Part shown: piece by piece, positions 23,621 through 34,735 of the stretch | Position numbering within the stretch: position 1 is the first letter of the stretch | How the letters are laid out: each line of letters opens with the position of its first letter | Assembly: GCA_030180135.1 (NCBI GenBank) | Contig: CM058239.1 | Span: forward strand, 112,935,318-112,999,317 | Direction: 5' to 3' | Source: Orychophragmus violaceus | Taxonomy: Eukaryota; Streptophyta; Magnoliopsida; Brassicales; Brassicaceae | Length of the DNA: 64,000 nucleotides | Program-made: the position numbers and the translations under genes | The notes under the pieces: generated by a model | Told to the model about the DNA's origin: nothing | Databases searched by the model: none | What the model saw: the letters and a program-made list of their open reading frames with translations, nothing else

Positions 23621-24309
23621 TGTTGGGATTATGTCCTGAAATCACATTGTACTTACTGTAAAGATAGTTGTATTGTTGAGATCGGACAATTCATGTGATA
23701 CTGGGTAGTCATAATGTTTTGCTAGAAACCGCTTATGACAAATGAGTTGTAACTCATTTCTAGTATCGTGTGAACCTAAAGGGTCACACACCTAAGCAAG
23801 TTGGATACGCTTCTGTAGGGATTGATCATTGGCATATGTTCCGATCAATGTGTATTGGATACACATTGAATTCGTGTTTTAAGAGGTGTGTCGATCGATG
23901 CCATTGGTGCGTCGATCGATACAAGAGGTGTGTCGATCGTTGCTATTGGGTGCAACGATCGACACAAGGTCGATACCGTAACTGATGTTACGGTTTGTAA
24001 ACCGTGGGCCTATTTATAGGGGCCAGGTTACACGACCTAAAGAGAGGGTCGTCGCAGACAGTTTTCTTGACAGAAAAACAGACTCTCTTCCTCGAGAAAC
24101 ACGTAGAGAATCCCAGGAGATCCGATCACCGGTACTAGCATCCCGGCGGATTCCAGCTTGTGTGCGTGTGGACTACGATAGAGGCGCAGCGATTGATGCG
24201 CTCTAGATCTCGTTTACCTGCTCCAATTTCCGCTGCCAATCTCCAGGTAATCACGAGGTCAGTTCTTAGATTCAATCACCTAGACCCAAGGATCCTAGGG
24301 ATTCCAACT
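23621..24309 (+). repeat. 5' LTR of Copia E (689 bp)
   Basis: Starts TGTTGGGATTATGTCCTGAA. The last base is T where the 3' LTR has the expected CA. TATTTATA at about 24011-24018 is a TATA-like box. At 23887-23970 the LTR carries four TCGATCG-centred palindromic motifs of the type repeated in the leader. Confidence 0.95.
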
Positions 24310-24310
24310 G

Positions 24311-24323
24311 TGGTATCAGAGCC
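24311..24323 (+). promoter_or_regulatory. Primer-binding site of Copia E
   Basis: TGGTATCAGAGCC, complementary to initiator-Met tRNA, lies one base after the 5' LTR. Confidence 0.88.
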
Positions 24324-24453
24324 ATAGGGTTTAATCGATTGAATCAGATGCCTGGAATTCGATTAGAATGGTTTTTGATTGAATTGATGCTAGCTAGGAT
24401 TCGTTTTGATAATAAGAATCTCGGATTTGTTAATATCGAAAATGAAGAACTGT

Positions 24454-24740
24454 GTTTTCGCACAGTGTCGATCGACACAAGTTTGTGACGATCGACACAC
24501 TGCGAAAACGATGAAAATATTTTAGGGTTTTCGCACAGCATCGATCGATGCATTGGGTGTGTCGATCGATGCAGCGCGAAAATGCAAAAGGATATTGTGT
24601 TTTCGCATAGCGTCGATTGACACAAACTTGTGTCAATCGATGCATCGTGAATTCGCCTATTAAAACAATGGGTTTCGATTTAGAAATCGCACTGTGTCGA
24701 TCGACACACTGGGTGCATCGATCGACACAGGCTGTGCGAA
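24454..24740 (+). repeat. TCGATCGA hairpin array in the leader of Copia E
   Basis: Four consecutive modules, at about 24454-24509, 24529-24583, 24599-24655 and 24687-24740. Each holds two palindromic cores of the type TGTCGATCGACA separated by about 10-14 bases. The first three are enclosed by inverted arms: GTTTTCGCA on the left and TGCGAAAAC on the right in the first module. Each module could fold as a long hairpin in RNA. Further single cores lie at 24827-24870. Confidence 0.85.
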
Positions 24741-25080
24741 AGGATAGATCGGTTCAATTGGATTGAACCGGTTATCTCGCATGGTTATGTCGGTTTAATT
24801 CGATTAAAATTCCCTGATACCCTACTGTATCGATCGACACAGGTTTAGTGTCGGTCGACACAGTCCTTGCGATTGGTTAATTGGTTCAATTGGATTGAAT
24901 TGGTTATCATGCTTGGTTAAGGTAGGTCAGATCGGTTTAAATTGGATGAATTGATTCAATTGGATTGAATTAGTTATCTCAATTGGAATAAACCGATTTG
25001 ATTAGTTAAGATCAATTTGATTGGATAAGTCGGTTCAATTAGATTGGACCGGTTATCGTAATTGGTCTAAGATCGGTTAT
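24741..25080 (+). repeat. GGTTCAAT palindrome repeats in the leader of Copia E
   Basis: Four degenerate copies of a second palindrome, best preserved at 24751-24769 (GGTTCAATTGGATTGAACC), recur near 24884, 24951 and 25033, each followed by a GGTTATC-type tail. The arms pair around a 3-base loop. Copia F has two copies of the same unit. Confidence 0.8.
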
Positions 25081-25960
25081 ATGGTTGGTAAAGGTTGCAT
25101 ATCAAATGTCGACCAAGTGTGTCAGTCGATGCGCGTGGTGACGATGCGAACCGTAATCGTCCGGTTTTGAACCAGATGATTGAAAAACCGAACCAAATGA
25201 CCTAACCCCCTTAAATTAGAACAAGTATAACTTAATTGAAATTAGAAGTAAAACATGTTCTAAACCTGTTTAATACACATTGGATGTGTGTTAGACCGAA
25301 GCTTAGTTATTCAATATGGTCAACTGTCAAGACTAGTTTCGTTGTTGGATAGTCTTGCCAAGAGCTTGGTGTCCACAATTACATGAGCAAGGCAGGTAGT
25401 AGTGTTGATGGTCTTGCAGTGCTTGACATCAACTATTGCATGACCTAAGAGATTGAATTACTAATCTTTTAAAGTTCCATTTCCTCAACTAAATATCAAG
25501 TGATCTTGATGTCTTGCCCAATCTTGTCTACTGTCAAGACTTGTGTCATTTGTTGGATAATCTTGGAGTCCTTGGTATCCACTGCAACATGAGTAAGGCA
25601 GGTGGTCATTGACAGACTTGCAGTGCAACTATCGGTGATCACAAGACATAAGAGATTGGTTTACTTGACTGGGCTATCAGAAGTTCTGAACCCAGAGACA
25701 TCAGAGTGGATTAGACATAGTTTGTCTCATCTACGACCAGAAGTTGTACTGAGTACGATTAGCAATGATTTGCTTACCTAGATTACTAAAATTTGGATGA
25801 CGGCGATTCGCCCACTCCAATTTTGGTGATCTGAGGATCTTGGTTCATTATATTCATAGAGAAAACATTGTTTGAATATAATGCGAGTTTTCTTATTAGA
25901 TAAGATTTCTCATTCCTTGAAATCATAACTAAAATTTTCTTTGATTAAAATTTTCAGCCT
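25081..25960 (+). other. Remaining leader of Copia E
   Basis: No gene seen. About 880 bp of leader homologous to the pre-gag region of Copia F, including the block beginning TTCCTCAACTAAATATCAAG shortly before gag. Confidence 0.6.
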
Positions 25961-26875
25961 ATGTCTAAAACTACTCTCTCGTTTTGACCCGTCCTTGAGA
26001 AGGACAAGCTAAATGGGTCAAATTTCCTGGATTGGTATCGCAATTTGAGATTAATCCTCAAGCAGGAGGGTAAGGACTATGTCCTTGAGAAAGCTCTTCC
26101 AGAAAGGCTTGGGGCCAATCGCTCGAATGCAGTATATGATGCTTGGAATAAGCATTATATTGATGTGGTAGATGTGCGTGGTCTGATGTTGGCTACCATG
26201 AACTCGGACTTGAAGAGTCAATACGAGAACATGGAGTCGCCGATAGAGACGATCACCAGCCTGAAACTGAAGTTTCAGGATCTGGCACGAGTTGAGAGAT
26301 TCCAGATGGTGAAGTCTCTCACTGGGTGCAAGCTACCAGAGGATACTCCAGTGAGTCCTCATATCATTAAAATGATGGGTTACATTGATAACCTGGGGAA
26401 ACTGGAATGTCCTGTCAGCTTAGAGTTAGCCACTGACATCATTCTGCAGTCACTGCCGTCTAGTTATGATAAGTTTGTCAAAACCTATATCAAGAATAAC
26501 TTGACGAAGACGTTGACTGAGATGCATAGCATGATCAAAACAGCAGAGCAAGACATCGAAAAGGGTAAAAGATTTGAAAAATCTTGTGTTGACAAGGGTA
26601 GAGGCAGGGCCGTCCAGATTTGGAATCAGGATAAGCCTGTGTCATCTTATAAGCCCAAGTCAGGCCCGTCTGGTGTTAGAAAGTGCTTCTACTGCGATGA
26701 GTCAGGGCATTGGAAGATAGATTGCATTAAATTCTTGGAAGATTCACAAGAGATGAAGGAGATGTATGGTACTTCTTCTTCAGGTATTGTGTTATTGCTT
26801 CAAGTTCTACGTATGTATTGGATACTGGTTGTGGTACTGATATTTTGGAAATATGCAGGACCTAAGCAACAGTAG
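25961..26875 (+). pseudogene. gag: Copia Gag of element E with one early stop
   Basis: The reading frame starts at ATG 25961 in the same position as in Copia F. It carries a single TGA at codon 9 (25985-25987) and is then open for nearly 300 codons. It contains DKLNGSNFLDWYRNL, ESPIETITSLKLKF, MMGYIDNLGKL and LPSSYDKFVK, and a CCHC zinc knuckle (CFYCDESGHWKIDC). After SSSGI a frameshift sends it out of the protease frame, ending at a TAG at 26873. The result resembles Copia A: Gag ends at the gag-protease junction, but by a different lesion. The early TGA would abolish full-length Gag unless bypassed. Confidence 0.82.
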
Positions 26876-29140
26876 AACGTTGAAGAAAGGACAAGTGGAA
26901 CTGCGTGTCTGGTATGAAGCAATGGTTGCTGCATGAGCCGTAGAGATTCTCCGCTTGTAGGAGCCTTTCATACTTGGTTTTAGAAATTAAGTAATTGCTA
27001 CTATGCATCTGCCTTGTGCAGAAATGTCTTTCATTTTCTAGTAAGAATTTGGATGTTTTTCATTTTGATAAAAGACAAGTTTTGTCCTTTAGATCTTAAT
27101 GAAATATCATATAGTAGCACCCCGTTTGGAATGTGTTTTATATCTTAAACCAGCGAAAGTTAGAATATAACACAAATACTAAAAGTTTAAGTCTGATGAC
27201 TTGAACTCGATTTTTCCTTGGCACAGTCGTTTGACCATACAAAGTGAAGCGGATTCAGAAGTTCCATAGTTTTGGACTCATTCGATTGTTAATCATTTGA
27301 GATATGAATTATGTTCACTGGACCAAATGACTAAGGCCCTTTTAGCAGAGCTGAAGGAAACGAGCCAGAGGCTCATTAGGCCTTACACACACTGATGTAT
27401 GCGGCCCTATGAGCATTAGTACCAAAGGAATCTTCTGTACTTCATTACCTTATTGATGGCATCAATAAGTATGGTTGTGTTCATTTGATGAGACACGAGC
27501 AGGCATCCCTAGAGGAGTTCCAAAATGAAGTGTAGAACCGATTTGACAAAAGTATTGAGATCCTCGATTGAATCGCGGAGGAAAATACTTGAGTCAAGAA
27601 TTGGGTGATCATCTAACGGAATGAATCGAATCTTATTGGATATGCTCCGATTGATGATGAGTCACAGGAATCTTCCATAATCTTTTAAAATACGCTCTAA
27701 AATGAACATGTTTACGCTAAATAAGTTTTCTATAGGAATCAGTGAAAAACACCACATTGGATGTGGACTGGGTGATTTCCAAATATGTTTTTCTGATTAA
27801 TTGGGATTGCAAGATGTGTGTGAGGCAGTTGCCAACAAACAAACTTGAACCCAAATCTGATAAGTGCTGCTTCGCTGGTTGTCCTAGGGAAACCGATGCT
27901 TAGTACTTTTGCAACCAATCCGAGAACAAAGTTTTGTTGTTCGGAACTATGTCTTTCCAAGAAGAACAGTGGGAGTAAAAGTACAACTCGAAGAAATTCG
28001 AGAAACACAGGAGGCTGTTCAACCTGTTGAGGGAGAGCAGCGGTTGGATCTACAGAGTGCTGTAGGATCGACACCTGTGGAGCCTGAAGTTCGCTGATCC
28101 TAATGGATCCGTCACTGAACCGAGGGTGATTCCTCGTGACCGATTGCCGTGATCTGTTGATCATTAAAAAGTGACGAGCATGCGAAATTCAAAGAAGCGA
28201 AGGTGAGCCCGAACTCCAAAAAATTGGTTAGTTATGCATGTTAGCTTCTTCGGTTGAAGCAAGCATCTTGGAGTTGGAATCTATGTTCTGTTAAAACGGT
28301 CAAAGGCTTTGACTCGATCAGGAACGGATAGAAACAGTGCGTTTACAAGTAAACTAGTGGGAGCATAATTGCAATTCTCAAACTGTATGTTAAGAACGTA
28401 CTTATTCTCATAAACGACATTCTGACGCTAAAGTCTTGCCAAGATTTAGGTCGAAAGTCAAATTTAACGATAGACATGGGAGAAGTCGCATGAGTTCTTG
28501 GAATATGGATCCATTGAAATGGATCAGAAAAGCCAATCGGATCGTGTCAGAATCCTTATGATTATAAGGTACTGGACAGTTCAAATATGCATGACTCCAA
28601 GAACAGCTTCATACCAAAGGTCTTATGGCAATAATCTTAGCAAGATGAAGTGTCTTGGATACTGGCTGAGCTAGTATCTATGAGTGTGATTCCTTATGCT
28701 TCAGCAATAGAATCCATAATAAATGCCATATCTAGCGCTCGTATAGATGCAGTTTACGCATATAGCATGACGAGAAGATACCAATATGTTCCGGTAAGAG
28801 TCACTGGACAGTTATAAGGAATATCCCCAAGTGTTTGAGAAACACTAAGGATAGGTTCTTGTACAACTGAGGAAATGACGAATCTGTTAAGAGTAGTTAG
28901 ACAGACAAAGATGATTCACGGTTCCCACCTGGTTATGTCATTTTACCTGTGTAACGGTACTGTCTGTTGGAAAGGTTTCCAAGCAGAGGACCGTAGAATA
29001 GTGCTTATTAAAGAATAGCGGTGTGGTTTGTTGGAATGGCTCCAAGCAAGAACACCGCAGCATCTCTCACAACCTAAGCATGAGCTTCATGCTGTTGCTG
29101 TAGGTACTAGATATCTGAAGACGTGGTCTAGATTCTAGTG
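26876..29140 (+). pseudogene. Decayed Copia pol of element E
   Basis: Short similarity islands occur in the right order but in changing frames: protease DTGCGTD at about 26820-26840, an integrase-like THTDVCGPM segment near 27390-27420, RRRR-type linker text at about 27960-28090, and RNase H-like remnants near 28920-29050. At about 28195-28270 the text jumps from the GPNSKK-like motif to LKQASWSWN-like sequence, so the RT fingers and palm (about 350-400 bp relative to Copia F) are missing. The catalytic box equivalent reads without the YVDD pair. No open stretch longer than about 70 codons has pol similarity. Confidence 0.78.
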
Positions 29141-29947
29141 GGAATTATGTTAGTTATGATGTTCAGATAGACATGATGTAGTCATGTTTATGAAAAACTG
29201 ACATCAGCATTATTTGATCATTGGATGATTAAATAATGGTCCCAAGTATTTTATGTTCATGTTATAGGACATCAAGTTGAGGACTTGATCATGAAACCCT
29301 ATAAGTAAAAAAGGTGACATAAATTATGATTGTCCCTAGTCGAGATTGTCAAAGTGGGACACTGATAATCGCGAGAGACTAGCTTGTGAGGTGACTGTTG
29401 ACTAAGTTTCATGGAGTCAATGATATGAGTATCACAGTCAGTCACATAGATATATGTTGGTGAACATATGATCGGACATGACCCACTAATGAGAACTCTA
29501 CATGATAGTTATATCTGTGTCATGAGAGTTTCTCATTACGACTATAGAGTATAGTCCTTAGACCTGAGTTCATCATGCTTTCTAGTATATGAATTGGTGC
29601 ACTTTGACCTTGTCAAACGTCGATCCGTAAATGGCGGCTATAAAGACATTTCTTAGGTGTATCATGAAGTATATGTAGAAACAGGGATGGAACAAGAAGG
29701 GATTTGTCCCTCCTATATAACAGGGGATAAATATCTCAGGGCCCATCGAAGATTTGATACTGAGAAAATGCATGGCCGTGCTCAAACGAGGTGATTGTCA
29801 GTCGTTTGTTTTATCAGTATAGATCAGAAGTTCGATGAACATGATGTTGGCTATAATAAGGATGACACAGTTTCTTGCCTTATGCCATATCGAGATATAG
29901 CGACAAAGGGATTATGGGAATAGATGATTCCAGTACAAGTGGGAGAT
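29141..29947 (+). other. Untranslated 3' region and polypurine tract of Copia E
   Basis: No gene seen. It aligns with the post-pol regions of Copia B and F and ends in the purine tract CAAGTGGGAGAT directly before the 3' LTR. Confidence 0.75.
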
Positions 29948-30636
29948 TGTTGGGATTATGTCCTGAAATCACATTGCACTTACTGTAAAGATAGTTGTAT
30001 TGTCGAGATCGGACAATTCATGTGATACTGGGTAGTCATAATGTTTTGCTAGAAACCGCTTATGACAAATGAGTTGTAACTCATTTCTAGTATCGTGTGA
30101 ACCTAAAGGGTCACACACCTAAGCAAGTTGGATACGCTTCTGTAGGGATTGATCATTGGCATATGGTCCGATCAATGTGTATTGGATACACATTGAATTC
30201 GTGTTTTAAGAGGTGTGTCGATCGATGCCATTGGTGCGTCGATCGATACAAGATGTGTGTCGATCGTTGCTATTGGGTGCAACGATCGACACAAGGTCGA
30301 TACCGTAACTGATGTTACGGTTTGTAAACCGTGGGCCTATTTATAGGGGCCAGGTTACACGACCTAAAGAGAGAGCCGTCGCAGACAGTTTTCTTGACAG
30401 AAAAACAGACCCTCTTCCTCGAGAAACACGTAGAGAATCCCAGGAGATCCGATCATCGGTACTAGCATCCCGGCGGATTCCAGCTTGTGTGCGTGTGGAC
30501 TACGATAGAGGCGCAGCGATTGATGCGCTCTAGATCTCGTTTACCTGCTCCAATTTCCGCTGCCAATCTCCAGGTAATCACGAGGTCAGTTCTTAGATTC
30601 AATCACCTAGACCCAAGGATCCTAGGGATTCCAACA
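29948..30636 (+). repeat. 3' LTR of Copia E (689 bp)
   Basis: Same length as the 5' LTR with about nine substitutions. It ends CCAACA and is followed by the TSD copy GGACT. Confidence 0.95.
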
Positions 30637-30641
30637 GGACT

Positions 30642-31093
30642 ACCCCCCGCAAATCCACCGGCGAGACTCCATTCTCGCTGGCTTATGGGATCGAGGCGGT
30701 AGTGCCAGCCGAAATCCTCGTGTCAAGCATCCACAAGGAAGAATGCCCACGACAAGAGGAACTTAACAACAAGATGATAACTGACGAGCTCGACCTCGTC
30801 GACGAAAGAAGGAACCTCGCATTAGCTCGACTCCAGAATTACCAACAAGCCGCAGCTCGCTACTATGATTCCCGAATCAAAACTCGAAGATTTCAGGTAG
30901 GAGAGCTCGTCTTACGAAAAGTGTTCGACCATAAAAAGGAATAACACGCTGGAAAATTAGGAGCAAAGTGGGAAGGTCCTTACCAGGTCACCGACGTTGT
31001 GAAGGACAGGGTCTACCGACTCAAGTCGGTAGAAACCCAGAAGCCTGAACTACGACCTTGGAACATCATCAACCTCAAAAAGTACTTCCACTA
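30642..31093 (+). pseudogene. Integrase C-terminus of Tat element D, downstream of Copia E
   Basis: Continues the integrase exactly where it was cut (YRT / TPRKSTGETPFSLAYG). It shows the conserved GIEAVVPAEI and the C-terminal LGAKWEGPYQVTDVV module, ending with LKKYFH and a TAA. One in-frame TAA at about 30942 (after KVFDHKKE) is an obvious nonsense change. No chromodomain is present, as expected for Tat. Confidence 0.88.
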
Positions 31094-31324
31094 AGAGTAC
31101 ATCAACATAATCGAACTACGAAATGGCTTGATCCCCTTAAAAGGGTACGTAGGCAGCTCGACTTCGAGCGCAACCACCCCCCAAACACAAAGCTCATACC
31201 GAGCTCAGCAACTTCTGACGAAGTCACACTAGCTTATCTTTGTGAAATCAAAATAAGTCCCTTAATCCAACGTTTCTTTCTGTCGTAAAGGTCAGAGCCA
31301 CTGCGAAATACTTCACCAATACAT
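31094..31324 (+). other. Post-pol spacer of element D
   Basis: Short non-coding stretch between integrase and the repeat array; nothing recognisable. Confidence 0.5.
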
Positions 31325-31700
31325 TCCTAAAAGTGATATGAAATTATCTCTTCTAAAACAAGCGATATAAAATTATCCCTTCAAAAGCCAAAGTGATATG
31401 AAATTATCTCTTCAAGCGATATGAAATTATCTCTTCAAGCGATATAAAATTATCCCTTCAAAAGCCAAAGTGATATGAAATTATCTCTTCTAAAAACAAG
31501 CGATATGAAATTATCCCTTCCAAGAGACCTCAAATGGCCTCCCCCAAAATCAAGTGATATGAAATTATCCCTTCAAACAAAGCGGCCTAAAACGGTCCCT
31601 CCAAACCGAACGAACTGAAATGATCGTCCCAAAACAAGCGACCTAAAACGGTCCTCCCGATTCGAACGAACTGAAATGATCGTCCCAAAGAAAGAGATCC
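31325..31700 (+). repeat. Tandem repeat array in the 3' region of Tat element D
   Basis: About eight copies of a unit containing GATATGAAATTATC and CCTTC or TCTTC, spaced roughly 20-40 bp, run to about 31570. They are followed by two copies each of CGAACTGAAATGATCGTCCC and GCGGCCTAAAACGGTCC. The array has the same position as that of element C but an unrelated unit. Confidence 0.85.
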
Positions 31701-32240
31701 AGAATGATCTTTCCAACAAAACAAATACAATTCTTCTAAACCTTATACGGATTAAAAGAATCGGGGGGGGGGGGGGGGGCTACCCCACCCCTCAAGCAAA
31801 ACAACGAGGACAAAACGGCTACTCAAGCATGCAACCTCTACATACACTCCAAATCGGATCCTTGTAAGTTTACTTCGATTCGTTCTCATACTTAATTCAA
31901 CGATCAAGCCTGAGTCTTACATTACGAAGTAGTCGCGCCTCAGACTATTCCTAGCAAAGAGCTCGAGCTCAAACGCAATTAACTCAAAAAGTTCGCACTC
32001 GAGAAGTTCGAATCGCCGCAACGGCTCGAATTTTATGTTAAAGCATAAAAACAATAAAATCTATGCTAAGGCCTGAAAGATTTAAAAAGCGATTCATAAA
32101 AAAAGAAAGGACATAATGTCCTCAAGTTCGAACAGGAGCCCACCAAGGGCAACACCAGAAAAAAAAAAGAAAGCCTCCTCGGGCAACGAAAGTCTGGAAA
32201 TAAATCAAAAGCCCTCTTGGGCGGCAACAAACGAAAAGGA
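31701..32240 (+). other. Spacer of element D with a 17-G tract
   Basis: No gene seen. A run of 17 G at 31763-31779 is followed by CTACCCC, resembling the purine tract GGGCTGGGGGGCTAT that abuts the 3' LTR at 35306-35320. The rest up to the end of the antisense gene is non-coding. Confidence 0.55.
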
Positions 32241-34735
32241 CTAGAACTGCTTGGAAGGAGAGGAAGCCTCGTCTTGATTCTCCGTCTGACCATCGGTCGC
32301 CCTGTCCTCCTTGAGTTGACTCTCGACCTCATCACTAACTCGCGAGCTAACTCCGGTCGGGAGGTTCGACCCATACTGGTCGAGACGAGTAGCCACCTGG
32401 TTTTGGGGGCGCGCAAGGATCACAGAATCGTCCGACATCACCGACAAATTAAGCTTGCTAATACTGAAGTCCGACACCGCCGCAGCGTTTATCTCCTCCG
32501 TGGCCAATCTCTTTTTCTCGGCTAGCTCCATCACCTCCTTGGTCAGGTCCAGTTCGCCAGAAGCGAACTCGGCAATAAGCGTGATATTAGCCAAAGCCTC
32601 CTGGAGCCTCATCTCAGCGCTCACGGCGACTTTCCTCTGGCTCTCCTTCGCCGCGATCCCCTCGAGAATCTTAAGGTATTCACCGTTTAGCCCTTTCCTC
32701 GCCTCATGGGCTGCCACTTTGATATCAAACTCTCGGTCGGCGAGAACCTTGTCCAGACCAACCTGGCATTGCGCGGCCTGCACGTCCGCAACTCGACCGG
32801 CCTCAATGGCGGTTCGGTTCGCTTCCTCCGCAACCGAAACCCGAACCAAGGCGCCCTGCAACTGCTCGTCCAGGTCGCCCGCCTTTTTCCTTAGCTCCTC
32901 TTCCCGAGCCAAGGCCCCCTGCAACTGCGCTCTCAGGTCGCTGACCATTTTCTTGACGGTGTCGAGCTCACTCACCTGCGGTATCTCTCGCAGCTCACGC
33001 TCAGCCCTAGCCGCGAACCTGTTCGCAGGCTCTAAGGCCTACCAAAGGGAAAATATGTGTGACGAAAATCAAGCACGAGACAAATCGAAAAAGCGAAGGA
33101 AAGAAATCATTACCTTCCCAGAAGCCGCCATCATCTCGGTGTAAGTATTACCAAGAGCCATGTCCCCGACAGCCGGAAGCTGAACACCTGCGGGCTTAAA
33201 ATGCCTAAGAAAATAAGCAACACCCGTCGGGTCGTCCGCAATCGGGCATTTCTTCTGGTGCCTGAAGCGCCAGTTGAAAGACCCCGAGGATCCAGAAGAA
33301 GCAGGCCTCACCTCAACACTTTGGCCCGATCTCCTCGAGCTCACCTCCGCATCAGTCCTTCGACGCTTCGCCGCCGGAGGAGGACCACCTCGACTCCGAC
33401 CGTTCGACCCTCTCGAACCATTCGACCGAGAGTTGCGCAAGGCAGGCTCTTCAGACGGGACCCGAACCGGTTCCTCACCGGCCGAAGTAGGAGGTAAATT
33501 CTCCACCTCCACATTTGCCTCTCCAGACCCTGCGACCACGGGAAGAGAAACCCGAACAGGGTTAGGAGGAGGGATCGAAGGAGGAGGAGGAGGCCCCTCG
33601 TCCATGGCAAAAAGGAGGGCGTTGCTCAAATCGCCAGCCTTCATTTTCTTTGCCAGATCAACGGGATCCTTCCCGTTCCGACGGCTGCTGGATCTTCGCG
33701 ACATCTTTTCAAGAGAAGGGGTGCTTGCGGTAGAACTGTCGTCCGAAACAGGTCGATCTGCAAACAAAACAAGTTCAGGTCAGCTCCGCAAACGAAGGAC
33801 CCCACGGCGCGACAAACCTTGGACCAACTAACCGGAACACTTACTCTCTCTGGTCCGCTCGACAATCTGAAGCGGAGCCTGAACGATTCGAGTCAGAGTA
33901 GGCTGGCAAGGGAGGCATGATTCGTCTCGCGGAAGGAGTTTGTCGGACCGCAGGACCCAAAGCAGCTCGGATTCGCTGGTCCGTAAAGTTACACCAGCGG
34001 ATATCTCCTCTCCGAAGGCGAGCTATCAAATTCGATACACTTGGATTCAAAGATGGCGACTCAAGAACCTCTGCAATGAAACCAAAAAGGTTATTAGCAG
34101 ATGGCTCAATGTCGATAGAGAACATCGAAGCAACCAAAGAAACCAATAAACCCTATAAGCTAACCAACGCTGGTTGCCCATCTTGTCGGGATAACCGAAT
34201 AATCGAAATCCTCAACCGAGTGACGATTGATCCTGAAGTAAAAATATTTACACTTCCATACATCCCTCGTCGGGATTTCGTCAAGGATTTTTCCGTGGCG
34301 AGGAGAGAGGTAGTAGGTCCCGGGAAAACGAGTATTATGTTTTACCGAGCAAACCCTCATTAACTCCTCGACCCCGAAGTTTATACCCTCCTCGACGGCT
34401 CTGACCCCGAGCCCGATAACGTACCGAACGAAGTTCGGGGTCATCTGGTGAAAGGCTAGCTGGAGCTGTGCCAAAACCCACAAGATAATGCGAGGGATTG
34501 GGAAAAATAATCCGCATTTATCAAAATAGGTATAAGAGGCGCAGCAGTGGCCCACGACGACGGTTTCTGGGGACATTCTCGGTGATGGGATAAGAATCTC
34601 CACCTCCGGCGGGATCCGGCATTTCACCCGCAACTTCTGTATGTGGTCAACAGTCAAACTGGACGACGGATGGGGGCCAATCGGCCCCGCCGCCACAGTT
34701 TAACTTGCCTTAACTGCGCTCTTCCGAACCATGGT
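32241..34735 (-). CDS. Antisense accessory gene (aORF) of Tat element D, multi-exon
   Basis: Minus-strand gene in open blocks. At 34160-34696 lies the helical domain shared with the element C gene (CGLFFPIPRIILWVLAQLQLA, MTPNFVRYVIGLGV, CKYFYFRINR). At 33841-34146 a block reads PSLNPSVSNLIARLRRGDIRW. At 33069-33767 a Ser/Pro-rich block contains PPPPPSIPPPN, a basic KRRR patch like a nuclear signal, and an ordered end (DPTGVAYFLRHFKPAG). At 32241-32975 there is a clear coiled coil (DTVKKMVSDLRAQLQGALAREEE) with an internal LQGALxRxxxxE repeat. No stops occur within blocks, so introns may join them. The start is unclear: an ATG at 34735 runs into a stop after ten codons. It resembles 'putative gypsy type transposon' accessory proteins of Tat elements; its role is unknown. 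Confidence 0.65.

Larger units (their letters stand above)
23621..30636 (+). mobile_element. Copia element E, non-autonomous, TSD GGACT
   Basis: Complete plus-strand Copia with two 689-bp LTRs, flanked by GGACT at 23616-23620 and 30637-30641, inside the integrase gene of element D. About nine LTR differences (about 1.3%) indicate recent insertion. Gag is open except for one stop. Pol is wrecked and lacks the RT core, and it shares that deletion with Copia A. This suggests a gag-retaining lineage moved by proteins supplied in trans. Confidence 0.95.

Noticed and set aside
23770..24206. Short Cys/Arg/Asp-rich frames (CVDRCHWCVDRY type), repeated at 30097-30533
   Set aside because: Translation of the TCGATCG palindromes in the Copia E LTRs; not a cysteine-rich peptide gene.
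32455..33144. Plus-strand frame of 229 codons
   Set aside because: Antisense shadow of the coiled-coil aORF of element D, which has the better protein features on the minus strand.
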